A DNA stretch of 20,495 nt from Nitrosopumilales archaeon CG_4_9_14_0_2_um_filter_34_16 (GTDB lineage Archaea > Thermoproteota > Nitrososphaeria > Nitrososphaerales > Nitrosopumilaceae). The stretch is taken from contig PFRJ01000007.1 in NCBI GenBank assembly GCA_002788515.1, positions 1-20,495 of the forward strand, given 5' to 3'. The notes beneath the pieces are model-generated. The model was not told where the DNA came from. It saw only the letters and a program-made list of their open reading frames with translations, and made no database searches. Position 1 is the first letter of the stretch. Each line of letters starts with the position of its first letter. Below are positions 1 to 5,818 of this stretch, in pieces. A program made the translations under genes and the position numbers.

Positions 1-143
1 ATCTATGGGATATCTGTCATCATATACTATCTATGGGAGAGAATCATCTTGAAATTATGATGTTTCAAATATTGTATCTAAAGTTGAGCGTAATATTTGA
101 TGATCTAAGGAAATAATCTTTTGCAGGTTATAAGAATTCTATT

Positions 144-605
144 GTGATTCAAAATTTTGATAAAATTATTAATCCATTTATTGCATTTCTGATTATGCCA
201 TTAGATAAAATGCCAGATCCTGATGAATTTATTTTAACTCATAATTCAAAGGTATTGCATACATGTGGACATCCTGTTGCGTGCATAATTGATAATCAAA
301 ATGATTCTAGATATGTCTCGCTATTCAATGACTCTTCTTTAAAGGCAAGCTTGATTGGATTCTTGAATAAACATGATGATCTGGGATTGTTGATGGGCTT
401 TAAATTAAAAATTCAAACAGACACTGAATACTTTGAGTATACTGTATACCCTGATGAAGAGTTTATCGATGTAGTAATTCTTAATGAAACAATCCATATA
501 ATCAATGATTCTATGGATAATCTTTTTTCATTGAGAAAAATTATGACTGATCAATTTGTAAAAACAAGATCAGAGTATGATAAATTTAAAAAAATGTTAA
601 ACTAG
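144..605 (+). CDS. hypothetical protein, 153 aa
   Basis: I do not recognise this protein. It starts with GTG and has an AT-rich stretch resembling a TATA element (around 111-118) about 30 nt upstream, which fits a leaderless start. The sequence is soluble-looking, without a signal peptide or strong membrane helix. It has a short Cys/His stretch (HTCGHPVAC, residues about 39-47), an acidic centre and a basic C-terminus ending in KFKKMLN. The Cys/His cluster could bind a metal, but no second half-site is evident. It lies just upstream of a nuclease gene on the same strand with 42 bp between them; that gap carries a small hairpin, so co-transcription is uncertain. Confidence 0.7.
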   Translation: MIQNFDKIINPFIAFLIMPLDKMPDPDEFILTHNSKVLHTCGHPVACIIDNQNDSRYVSLFNDSSLKASLIGFLNKHDDLGLLMGFKLKIQTDTEYFEYTVYPDEEFIDVVILNETIHIINDSMDNLFSLRKIMTDQFVKTRSEYDKFKKMLN

Positions 606-632
606 AATCCAAATCATTCAATAACTCCTACG

Positions 633-649
633 ACTAAAATTTTTTTAGT
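633..649. repeat. short hairpin over the nuclease start
   Basis: ACTAAAA and TTTTAGT flank three T residues, giving a 7-bp stem that overlaps the GTG start of the next gene (648). It could be a weak U-rich terminator for the upstream gene, or it could occlude the start. The sequence shows only the palindrome, and such AT palindromes are common in this base composition. Confidence 0.3.
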
Positions 650-1313
650 GGCAAATTTCACACAGATGCTCAAATCTAGAGAGCCAATACTTTTGGATAG
701 GGAAGATGGGCATTGGTATCAGACAAAATTTGACAAGATATATCCGTCAATTAGTACGATATTGTCTGCAACTGCGCCTGAGCACAAGAAAAATGGATTG
801 CAATTATGGAAGGAAAATGAACCTGCACATGAATATATTACAAAACAAGCACAGGATATTGGAACTCAGTCTCATAAAATCATAGAGAACTATTTGTGCA
901 ATAATTTATCCTTGGAGGAGTTTGACTTGTTACCTATTGCACATTTTAATAATCTCAAACCATTTCTTGAGAATATCTCTGATGTTGTATGTATAGAGCA
1001 GAGAATGTATTCAGACAAACTTCAAGTTGCAGGAACTAGTGATCTTATTGCCCAGTACAATGGGGAATTGTCCATCATTGATTATAAAACAAAAAGAAAA
1101 CCTCAGTTTGATGAATACATGTATGAATATTATCTGCAAACTACCTGTTATGCTCACATGTTTGAAGAAGTGACCGGTCAGAAAATCAATCAGATAGTAA
1201 TTCTAGTTAGCAGTGAAAAAAACACTCGACAAGAATTTGTCAAATCCTGCGATGATTATGTAGGGTCAATGATGGAGCGAGTTGAACAGTATTATTTGAA
1301 TAATATAAAATAA
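648..1313 (+). CDS. PD-(D/E)XK family exonuclease (RecB/MGME1-like)
   Basis: This is probably a single-domain DNA exonuclease of the PD-(D/E)XK superfamily, most like the RecB-type/MGME1 group. Motifs appear in the expected order: H76 in the helix HKIIENYL, E117, GTSD with D132, the catalytic IIDYK (D145, K147), and Q164-x3-Y168 in YYLQTTCYAHM, the QxxxY motif typical of RecB-like nucleases. At 221 residues it is complete for a stand-alone nuclease and carries no helicase or Cas4-type Cys cluster, so Cas4 is unlikely. The start is GTG. Its stop directly abuts the stop of the convergent gene at 1314. Known members trim single-stranded or flap DNA in repair or replication; the role here is inferred. 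Confidence 0.8.
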   Translation: MANFTQMLKSREPILLDREDGHWYQTKFDKIYPSISTILSATAPEHKKNGLQLWKENEPAHEYITKQAQDIGTQSHKIIENYLCNNLSLEEFDLLPIAHFNNLKPFLENISDVVCIEQRMYSDKLQVAGTSDLIAQYNGELSIIDYKTKRKPQFDEYMYEYYLQTTCYAHMFEEVTGQKINQIVILVSSEKNTRQEFVKSCDDYVGSMMERVEQYYLNNIK

Positions 1314-1994
1314 TTAAGATAAACTATCTAATTTTTTATCCAACTCTTGAACTTGTTTTGTCAAATCATTGACTATGTTATCTAGTGTCTCTGTTTTTTT
1401 ATCTTCAGTTCTTGTTTTTCCATTTGCCCAATCAAGCATCGCGTCTAGAATATCTGTAGATTGTATTGCATTGTCAGCTAAATCCTTTATGTTTAATTGC
1501 TTTTTCGTTTCATCATCTCTTGGATAAATTACTATTTCACCTGACTTGTGAATTCTATATTGTTGTTGTGTGATGGCATTTGTAAAATCTAGTAAAAATA
1601 GCCCTCTGATGGAACTTTGTAATTTTTCAGAATAGTTCATTTTTTTACAAATTCTATTTATCATTTGTTCAAGTGTAGTGTCTTTACCAAAACCTTCATC
1701 AAGCTTTATTGGATTGATGATGATTTTTAGAAATTTCTTTATCAAATCCAAATGAGCGTTTATGTAGGACAATTCTGAAAACGTCATAAAGATACTCATT
1801 TCTCCTTGGCTGATTTGTAATGTGTTTGATTTATTGATCAATTCACTCATTGAATGAGAAAACGCTTTTTTAAACTGAATAAAATTTCTAAAAAAGCCTT
1901 CGTCGAGATATTCTTTGTTAAATTGAATTAATCCGTGTGATTCAATGTCGTTTAAAATAACTATTGTGGCTTTGTAATTGGGATTTAGGCTCAC
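1314..1994 (-). CDS. hypothetical protein with C-terminal coiled coil
   Basis: I do not recognise this 226-residue protein. It starts with GTG, and a TATA-like CAATAAGCTT (2021-2030) lies about 30 nt upstream. The N-terminal two thirds look like a folded mostly helical domain. The last ~35 residues (after KTRTEDKKTETLD) form a heptad-like charged helix, VNDLTKQVQELDKKLDSL, suggesting oligomerisation. There is no membrane segment and no metal motif. It is convergent with the nuclease, with no bases between the two stop codons, so both 3' ends must overlap as transcripts. Confidence 0.65.
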   Translation of the reverse strand: MSLNPNYKATIVILNDIESHGLIQFNKEYLDEGFFRNFIQFKKAFSHSMSELINKSNTLQISQGEMSIFMTFSELSYINAHLDLIKKFLKIIINPIKLDEGFGKDTTLEQMINRICKKMNYSEKLQSSIRGLFLLDFTNAITQQQYRIHKSGEIVIYPRDDETKKQLNIKDLADNAIQSTDILDAMLDWANGKTRTEDKKTETLDNIVNDLTKQVQELDKKLDSLS

Positions 1995-2128
1995 ATTTTT
2001 TTTGAATTTTCTGTGAACTTAAGCTTATTGATCTGGGTTCTTGACATGCTCAAAAAATCAATTCATTGTAAACTGTTACTTTATGAAATTTAAAAAGTGA
2101 AGATTATCTTGTAGTTCTATGTTGTTTT

Positions 2129-2239
2129 ATCATAACTGAAAAAGAAATTAAAAATCTAAAAAAAGAATTACTTGGGAAATTATATCCTGTAGACAAATAC
2201 TATGGATTGTCACTTGAAAATCTTGTTTTGAAAAATTAA
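2129..2239 (+). CDS. small open frame without a canonical start
   Basis: An open frame reads ITEKEIKNLKKELLGKLYP, followed by VDKYYGLSLENLVLKN and a stop. The content is protein-like: a charged amphipathic helix followed by a compact tail. No ATG, GTG or TTG occurs in frame after the upstream stop at 2084. The only near-cognate codons at the right place are ATC (2129) and ATA (2132), giving about 35-36 residues. It may be a real microprotein with a non-standard start, or the remnant of a gene that lost its 5' end. I see no convincing TATA box at the expected distance, so this is weak. Confidence 0.25.
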   Translation: MITEKEIKNLKKELLGKLYPVDKYYGLSLENLVLKN

Positions 2240-2259
2240 TTTCAATCTTAGTTGAAACC

Positions 2260-2291
2260 AATTAGAAGAAGCTAATTAGGAGACTCTAATT
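2260..2291. promoter_or_regulatory. double AATTAG-N6-CTAATT operator-like repeat
   Basis: Two overlapping inverted repeats of the form AATTAG-N6-CTAATT are seen at 2260-2277 and 2274-2291, with centres 14 bp apart. They lie immediately upstream of the TATA-like TTTAAATTG (2301-2309) that serves the microprotein at 2330. The placement over the BRE/upstream promoter region is what an archaeal activator or repressor site would show. No regulator is assigned. Confidence 0.4.
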
Positions 2292-2329
2292 TTCCCAGTG
2301 TTTAAATTGAATACTGTGCATTTCAAACT

Positions 2330-2503
2330 ATGAAACAAGATTTATGCAGACGGTGTGGTAATGAGTTAGAAGTAAATAAAAAATGCAACATATGTAAAAA
2401 AGAAAACCAATTCTATTGTCATAAATGTGGGTATATATCTGAAGAACAGATTCACTTTCAATGTGTAATGGCTAGTCTTAATCAAGCATCCATTACAAAC
2501 TAA
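2330..2503 (+). CDS. zinc-ribbon microprotein, 57 aa
   Basis: A 57-residue protein starts at an ATG about 26 nt downstream of a TATA-like TTTAAATTG, so it is probably leaderless. It contains C6-x2-C9 (CRRCG), C19-x2-C22 (CNICK), C30-x2-C33 (CHKCG) and C45. This gives at least one complete treble-clef or double zinc-ribbon arrangement. Such small zinc ribbons are abundant in ammonia-oxidising archaea, often of unknown role and sometimes basal transcription or ribosome related. The double inverted repeat directly upstream suggests regulated expression. It is followed 40 bp later by the rhodanese on the same strand. Confidence 0.7.
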   Translation: MKQDLCRRCGNELEVNKKCNICKKENQFYCHKCGYISEEQIHFQCVMASLNQASITN

Positions 2504-2543
2504 TTTGATACAGAAATAAATTATACCATGCTTAGTGATATCC

Positions 2544-2840
2544 ATGGCAGATAAAATTACTGCAAAAGAACTAATGTCTCAAAAAAATGATTTTGTCATT
2601 ATTGATGTCAGAGAAACAGATGAACTAGACGAAGGAATGATTGAAGACTCTATTCACATGCCTTTAGGATTAAGCATTAGAAATGCAAAGAAAAAACAAA
2701 TCGAAGAATACAGAGATAAGAAAATCTGTACCTATTGTGGAACTGGTTATCGAGGAAGCATTGCGGCTGATGAACTAGTCAAAGAAGGATTCAATGCCAT
2801 TACTCTTGAAGGTGGCTATACTTCCTGGAACCAGTGTTGA
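2544..2840 (+). CDS. single-domain rhodanese-like sulfurtransferase
   Basis: This is a stand-alone rhodanese domain of about 98 residues. It shows the family landmarks: VIIDVRETDE (CH2A-like motif), the D/E-rich loop IEDSIHMPLG, the active loop CGTGYR (catalytic Cys five residues before Arg) and the C-terminal LEGGYTSW. A second Cys lies three residues before the active-site Cys (CTYCGTGYR). Rhodaneses carry sulfur as a cysteine persulfide; the acceptor is unknown. A GTG at 2535 would add MIS before the ATG used here. The ATG at 2544 is preferred because MADKITAKEL matches the usual family beginning. It is convergent with the next gene, with 4 bp between the stops. Confidence 0.85.
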   Translation: MADKITAKELMSQKNDFVIIDVRETDELDEGMIEDSIHMPLGLSIRNAKKKQIEEYRDKKICTYCGTGYRGSIAADELVKEGFNAITLEGGYTSWNQC

Positions 2841-2844
2841 TTTT

Positions 2845-3228
2845 TTATTCATTCCAAATTGCTTGGGTTTTCAGCCAAGCAATCAAGTCTTTGTAGAGTT
2901 TACTTTTTTGCATGTTTAATACCCCAATTTCAAGATTTGTGGATGATTTCACTGTCTTCGTATATTTTTCATATTTTGCAAAAACTATTTTGTCTAAAAA
3001 CATTTCATTTTGCATTTCTTTTTTTGCCAATTCCTCTGACTCTGTCATTGCAAAACTTGCAAACAAAACTTCATCTACCCAGTATGCATTTGTAGCTTCT
3101 AATGATGACATCATACCGATTAGATCGTCTAGGTTTAGCTTTATCATGTCTCGAACATAGATTTTATCATATGGTTTATGCACAAATTCTGTCATGATGT
3201 GACTTTTTTTGTTTGGTTTAAAGAACAT
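2845..3228 (-). CDS. hypothetical protein, 127 aa
   Basis: I do not recognise this protein. It is a mixed, charged, soluble-looking sequence without Cys motifs or membrane helices. Notable stretches are KPYDKIYVRDMIKLNLDDLIGMM near the N-terminus (written here as two adjoining parts, KPYDKIYVRD and MIKLNLDDLIGMM) and a C-terminal helix with KDLIAWLKTQAIW. The ATG at 3228 has a TATA-like CATTTATGAA about 27 nt upstream on its strand. The internal ATG at 3195 would lie too far from it. It is divergent from the gene at 3266, with two interleaved promoters in the 37-bp gap. Confidence 0.6.
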   Translation of the reverse strand: MFFKPNKKSHIMTEFVHKPYDKIYVRDMIKLNLDDLIGMMSSLEATNAYWVDEVLFASFAMTESEELAKKEMQNEMFLDKIVFAKYEKYTKTVKSSTNLEIGVLNMQKSKLYKDLIAWLKTQAIWNE

Positions 3229-3235
3229 TTGGAAA

Positions 3236-3243
3236 TTTTATAA
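3236..3243 (+). promoter_or_regulatory. TATA box for the gene at 3266
   Basis: TTTTATAA-type element centred about 26 nt before the ATG at 3266, indicating a leaderless transcript. The oppositely oriented promoter of the gene ending at 3228 uses a TATA-like element (about 3250-3259) inside the same short gap, so the two promoters overlap. Confidence 0.5.
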
Positions 3244-3265
3244 CTAGTTTTTCATAAATGGCATT

Positions 3266-3496
3266 ATGAATGAAATCCCTGATGATTTTTCTGAACATGA
3301 CGTGTTTGTGACAGAATTTCCAAAAAAAGGATTTGGGATTGTAGATTATCTTCAAGGCAGAGTGCATTTTTCCATAATGGATCAAATGAAATTAATGCAC
3401 AAATCTGGAATGAGTCAAATCCAAATTAAAGAGATGATACTTGCAAGTGTAACTGAAATTATAGACAATTTTGAGCCTGAATCAAAAAGTCCTTGA
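3266..3496 (+). CDS. hypothetical protein, 76 aa
   Basis: This is a 76-residue acidic protein with no recognised domain. The N-terminal part, VFVTEFPKKGFGIVDYLQGR, looks like a short beta segment. The second half (SIMDQMKLMHKSGMSQIQIK, then EMILASVTEIIDNF) is helical and resembles a small dimerisation or DNA-binding helix pair, without clear proof. The ATG lies about 26 nt from a good TATA box. The 3' end overlaps by 15 bp the end of a Cys-rich microORF on the opposite strand. Confidence 0.65.
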   Translation: MNEIPDDFSEHDVFVTEFPKKGFGIVDYLQGRVHFSIMDQMKLMHKSGMSQIQIKEMILASVTEIIDNFEPESKSP

Positions 3497-3613
3497 TTCT
3501 AGTTTTGATGATTTTGCCATGATTATTTTGTGACATTGACAGTAGCAATTAGTATGTGGCATGTCATTGTCCATTCTATACCTACATTCTTTGGTGTGGT
3601 CAATCATTGACAT
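3482..3613 (-). CDS. Cys-rich microprotein, 43 aa (CxCxC)
   Basis: A 43-residue ORF begins MSMIDHTKECRYRMDNDM and carries TNCYCQCHK in the middle. The Cys/His set (H6, C10, H20, C23, C25, C27, H28) suggests a small zinc or iron-binding protein. It overlaps the 3' end of the gene at 3266 by 15 bp, tail to tail. No database family is assigned. The Cys spacing resembles two other tiny ORFs in this window (4012-4095 and 4844-4942), which raises the chance that it is real. Confidence 0.45.
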   Translation of the reverse strand: MSMIDHTKECRYRMDNDMPHTNCYCQCHKIIMAKSSKLESRTF

Positions 3614-3676
3614 ATTTGAAATTTCACTTGGTATGTTATAGTGTTAGCGAATTTATCTATAAATGCAGTTAGTTTT

Positions 3677-3832
3677 TTATTGCAATGACTGCTTTAATTC
3701 AAAATATTGTGTTATTGCATCGCTGAAATCCTTTAATTTTTCCTCGTCATAATTAGATTCTTTGAGAACTTCCCATCGCTTTTCAATGTTTTCTTTTAGA
3801 GCAAACAGCGTTCGCTTGTCATCACAATGCAT
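3677..3832 (-). CDS. helical microprotein, 51 aa
   Basis: A 51-residue ORF starts with MHCDDKRTLFALKENIEKRW and ends TQYFELKQSLQ. It is almost wholly amphipathic helix with alternating charges, like a small coiled-coil or helical hairpin protein. The first ATG follows an in-frame stop 9 nt upstream, so the start is fixed. An AATAAATAAATT element on the same strand (about 3853-3865) lies roughly 25-30 nt upstream, giving a leaderless promoter. Function unknown. Confidence 0.5.
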   Translation of the reverse strand: MHCDDKRTLFALKENIEKRWEVLKESNYDEEKLKDFSDAITQYFELKQSLQ

Positions 3833-4011
3833 GATACATTATATAACATTCTGAATTTATTTATTCTTTGACTCTGCTGTGGATTATATTGAATACTGAT
3901 TTTCTTTTTTTGCAACTTTGATTGCAATTATTCTCACTATTCCTAACACAATGGCTAATGTCTCATCAAGTTAGCAGAACTTGAATTAAAAAATAAACGC
4001 TTTAGATGGTT

Positions 4012-4095
4012 CTAAAGCACTTCATCCGTGTTGTTAGACTTCTCTAATTTACACCAACAGTTTGGGCTACAGATATTTTCTGGCATTTTATTCAT
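4012..4095 (-). CDS. Cys-rich microprotein, 27 aa
   Basis: A 27-residue ORF (or 24 from an internal ATG) contains ICSPNCWCKLE. This C-x3-C-x-C-K-L-E signature recurs as C-x5-C-x-C-K-L-E in the ORF ending at 4844. It overlaps the preceding 23-residue ORF (4088-4159) by 8 nt (ATGAATAA), an arrangement typical of translational coupling. The pair shares one TATA box. Function unknown; metal binding is inferred from the Cys pattern. Confidence 0.35.
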   Translation of the reverse strand: MNKMPENICSPNCWCKLEKSNNTDEVL

Positions 4096-4159
4096 CTGAG
4101 ACAAGCCAAGAAAGACCAATTACTTCTTCCCAGTTTTGTTGATTATTGTTATCTTGCAT
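4088..4159 (-). CDS. microprotein, 23 aa, first of an overlapping pair
   Basis: A 23-residue ORF reads MQDNNNQQNWEEVIGLSW plus five residues. Its ATG lies about 24 nt downstream of a GTTAAATAG TATA-like element (about 4178-4187 on this strand), consistent with a leaderless transcript. The stop overlaps the start of the Cys-rich ORF at 4095. It is too short to recognise; the promoter position and the coupled neighbour are the only support. Confidence 0.3.
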   Translation of the reverse strand: MQDNNNQQNWEEVIGLSWLVSDE

Positions 4160-4267
4160 ATGATACAATACAGAAATTTCTATTTAACAAAGATGAACGA
4201 TTTCTCAGTATTACTGATTCGTAGAAAAGAGTAGTGATACTTTATATTGAATTTTAATTATTACTAC

Positions 4268-4324
4268 TAACCGACCATACTTGGTGAGATTCAATCTAGA
4301 TTCGTTTTGAGTCTCGCCTTTTTT
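4268..4324 (+). ncRNA. candidate small RNA A with terminator hairpin
   Basis: A TATA-like TTTATATT (4241-4248) predicts a start near 4268-4270. The 57-nt product would contain GGTGAGATTC (4283-4292) pairing fully with GAGTCTCGCC (4309-4318) through 10 bp including two G-U pairs. The loop is 16 nt, and a run of six T (4319-4324) follows directly. The loop holds the palindrome AATCTAGATT, allowing an alternative fold. A promoter, a strong stem and a T-run over 60 nt without an ORF suggest an independent small RNA. It has no clear box C/D or ACA. It ends at the stop of the convergent gene at 4323, so a shared terminator is the main alternative. Confidence 0.45.
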
Positions 4325-4790
4325 AATTCTGAGAGTTTGCAGTTTTCTCATAATAGTACTCTTGTCTTTTCAAATCTTTTTCAGATATTATCCTGCATTT
4401 TCGCATTGGAACTAGTCGTGAAATTTGTTCATACGTGTTCATGTCTCTAACATCTGCCGCATATGCTATTTGCAATAATGGTGATTTTTCCTCTATCATT
4501 GGTTTTGCTTGTTCGTATCCTCCACTCTGTCTCATCCCAGTTCGAAATAATCCCAGGTGGTTGTTATTTTTTGAAATCTGAGGATCTTGATAACAACAAA
4601 TCGCAAACTCATCGTTTTCTTTTTCAATGATTGTCAATCTGGTGAACTTGTCACTCCAATCCTCTATTTCTTTGGCAATTGCAACTGCCTCTTTTTTGTC
4701 CTCAAATACTGTTGAAATTACTAGTCTGTCCTTTTCATATGCCCATGAAATTCCATAAAAATTCTTTTTCCAATCAATCTCCAATGACAT
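4323..4790 (-). CDS. hypothetical protein, 155 aa
   Basis: I do not recognise this protein. An upstream TTG would add MRIC, but the ATG at 4790 (MSLEIDWKKNF) is about 24 nt from a TTAATTTGATAATT promoter-like stretch (4805-4820), so it is the likelier start. The N-terminal half reads as a beta-rich domain (WKKNFYGISWAYEKDRLVIS, then a helix KKEAVAIAKEIEDW). The middle has a polar loop (SKNNNHLGLFRTGMRQSGGY). The C-terminus is basic and Tyr-rich. No membrane segment or metal motif is present. The stop lies within the T-run of candidate RNA A on the other strand. Confidence 0.65.
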   Translation of the reverse strand: MSLEIDWKKNFYGISWAYEKDRLVISTVFEDKKEAVAIAKEIEDWSDKFTRLTIIEKENDEFAICCYQDPQISKNNNHLGLFRTGMRQSGGYEQAKPMIEEKSPLLQIAYAADVRDMNTYEQISRLVPMRKCRIISEKDLKRQEYYYEKTANSQN

Positions 4791-4843
4791 GCATATTCTC
4801 AAAGAATTATCAAATTAATGCTTTCTAATTGCAATCTGGTTTC

Positions 4844-4942
4844 TTAACAGTTTGTTTGATGATCTCCATCATGAGCCATCTCTAACTTACATCTGCAGTT
4901 ATTTTTTTTAAAATAACATCTGGGTGGAATTGGGAAAAACAT
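4844..4942 (-). CDS. small Cys/His-rich ORF, start uncertain
   Basis: The supported part runs from ATG 4942 and encodes 32 residues: MFFPIPPRCYFKKNNCRCKL then a tail with MAHDGDHQTNC. C-x6-C-x-C followed by H-D-G-D-H and a terminal Cys is a plausible zinc site. The same frame stays open upstream to a TTG at 5119, but that part overlaps the DUF5679-like gene by 98 bp. The open part between 4942 and 5022 (LKIEDDLIDEFNSSNRLAVN) looks protein-like yet has no good start codon. The true gene may therefore begin at a non-standard codon or have lost its 5' end. Confidence 0.4.
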   Translation of the reverse strand: MFFPIPPRCYFKKNNCRCKLEMAHDGDHQTNC

Positions 4943-5021
4943 GTTTACAGCCAATCTGTTGCTGGAATTAAACTCATCTATCAGATCGTCCTCAATTTTG
5001 AGCCTGAATAAAAAAACTAAA

Positions 5022-5255
5022 CTAGCATTGTCTTTCGCATTCACATTGTCTACTTGTAAACAATTTTTTGAATGTTTCAAATTTTGACTGACTGATTGTA
5101 GGTTTTTCTCTTCCAACAATTTTGAATAAATTGATCCCAGTCTCAGCGCTAGTTCCTTTTAGTGCCCATGATCCATTTTTCATAAGATATGGTTGTGGAT
5201 TTTTCATTGACACTTTTTTTCGTGCTTTGATATCATAGGCCTTTATGTTTGACAT
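5022..5255 (-). CDS. DUF5679-like small protein, 77 aa
   Basis: The first ~50 residues follow the pattern I associate with DUF5679: KAYDIKARKKVSMKNPQPY, then MKNGSWALKGTSAETG and LFKIVG. Many family members carry a CPxCG zinc knuckle where this one has SAETG, so metal binding there is lost. The C-terminus adds a Cys-rich tail, SRQCECERQC, not usual for the family and perhaps compensating. The protein is small and basic, function unknown. The ATG at 5255 has a TAATAGTAATTG element about 24 nt upstream. Its last 98 bp are also open in another frame of the same strand. Confidence 0.7.
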   Translation of the reverse strand: MSNIKAYDIKARKKVSMKNPQPYLMKNGSWALKGTSAETGINLFKIVGREKPTISQSKFETFKKLFTSRQCECERQC

Positions 5256-5455
5256 ATGCCATAATTACACAATTACTATTACCGATTCAAAGTAAATTTT
5301 TTCTCATCGATTAGTTGAAAAAATCATCAATTTCTTCTTTGTAGTTGTTTTCTATGCATTGCAGTACACAACTTCAGAAAAATGATTTTACATTGAAAAT
5401 TGTTATGGTTTTTTAGTTTGAACTAAACAAATGTTTGAAAAATGATTAATCTGAG

Positions 5456-5463
5456 TTTTATAT
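5456..5463 (+). promoter_or_regulatory. TATA box of candidate RNA B
   Basis: TTTTATAT centred at about 5460. A start 24-26 nt downstream would fall at 5483-5486, precisely the base of the long hairpin described next. No ORF follows that could use this promoter. Confidence 0.5.
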
Positions 5464-5482
5464 CTTGAGGCTAGATGATATG

Positions 5483-5557
5483 TGACGCCTTCGATTAGTG
5501 GTCTAGGCATGCTATAAACGATCACTATTCCAAGACGTTATTCAATTTCGTTTTTTT
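5483..5557 (+). ncRNA. candidate small RNA B, long imperfect hairpin plus T-run
   Basis: Bases 5483-5503 pair with 5520-5540 over 21 positions. There are 16 Watson-Crick pairs, two G-T wobbles and three isolated mismatches (T5495/T5528, C5492/C5531, C5488/A5535). A 16-nt loop (5504-5519) contains GCATGC. A run of seven T at 5551-5557 follows. A TATA box sits at the right distance for a start at 5483. The region has no ORF of its own on this strand. The tail overlaps the end of the convergent microprotein gene at 5542, so antisense contact with its mRNA is possible. No C/D or H/ACA boxes are evident; the class is unknown. A regulatory hairpin or a bidirectional terminator are alternatives. Confidence 0.55.
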
Positions 5558-5700
5558 AATAATGCCTCTTCTGGTGATTTTTCTTTGTTTGCCTCCCAAT
5601 GCCAATTATGATGTTTCTTCCAATGTGCTTCTAATTCTTCTGTAGCTGGTTCTTTTCCCAAAGGTGTGCCGCATAATTTACACTGAATCATTTTTCTCAT
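5542..5700 (-). CDS. C2H2-like zinc-finger microprotein, 52 aa
   Basis: A 52-residue ORF starts MRKMIQCKLCGTPLGKE; the internal ATG at 5691 gives 49 residues. C-x2-C followed by a helix with EAHWKKHHNWHW supplies His ligands, giving a C2H2-type finger with a Lys-rich tail. A TATA-like AATAAAACT (about 5720-5729 on this strand) is about 25 nt upstream of the ATG at 5700. It resembles, in size and layout, the C2H2 microprotein at 10053. The 3' end overlaps candidate RNA B on the other strand. Confidence 0.6.
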   Translation of the reverse strand: MRKMIQCKLCGTPLGKEPATEELEAHWKKHHNWHWEANKEKSPEEALLKKRN

Positions 5701-5764
5701 CTTTCGTTTTTTTCTTTTTTAGTTTTATTGGATGACATTGTGCTGGTAAATTCTCGTCATCCAT
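5678..5764 (-). CDS. possible microORF, 28 aa, overlapping the next start
   Basis: A 28-residue frame begins MDDENLPAQCHPIKLKKKK and ends in an acidic-basic tail, with a sharp acid-to-Lys polarity. Its end overlaps the start of the zinc-finger ORF in another frame. An inverted repeat (TGGATGAC at 5729-5736 and GTCATCCA at 5756-5763) spans its first codons, which could instead be an operator for the zinc-finger gene. Low support. Confidence 0.2.
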   Translation of the reverse strand: MDDENLPAQCHPIKLKKKKTKDEKNDSV

Positions 5765-5818
5765 GATACATGCTAAAATCAATTTTAAATTAAGAGTTTG
5801 CATTTATGTTAAAAATAC

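Noticed and set aside
1..38. ATCTATGGGA direct repeat at the window edge (1-10 and 29-38)
   Set aside because: Only two copies of 10 bp, cut by the window boundary; not enough to call a repeat array or attachment site.
648..1313. Cas4 identity for the PD-(D/E)XK protein
   Set aside because: It lacks the C-terminal Cys cluster of Cas4 and no CRISPR array or cas gene is nearby.
3884..3949. 21-residue hydrophobic minus-strand frame with GTG start
   Set aside because: The start is weak and the candidate promoter is about 36 nt away; too little evidence to call.
4844..5255. Frameshifted fusion of the DUF5679-like gene and the Cys/His ORF
   Set aside because: The DUF5679-like frame ends naturally with a Cys-rich tail and there is no homopolymer at the junction. 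Two genes or a decayed second gene fit better.
5300..5400. Minus-strand frame without start (CIENNYKEEIDDFFN)
   Set aside because: About 20 residues, no start codon and no promoter; probably chance.
5483..5540. tRNA-like D-arm (TTAGTGGTCTAGG)
   Set aside because: The surrounding bases form one long hairpin; there is no T-loop (GGTTCRANNCC), anticodon arm or 7-bp acceptor stem.
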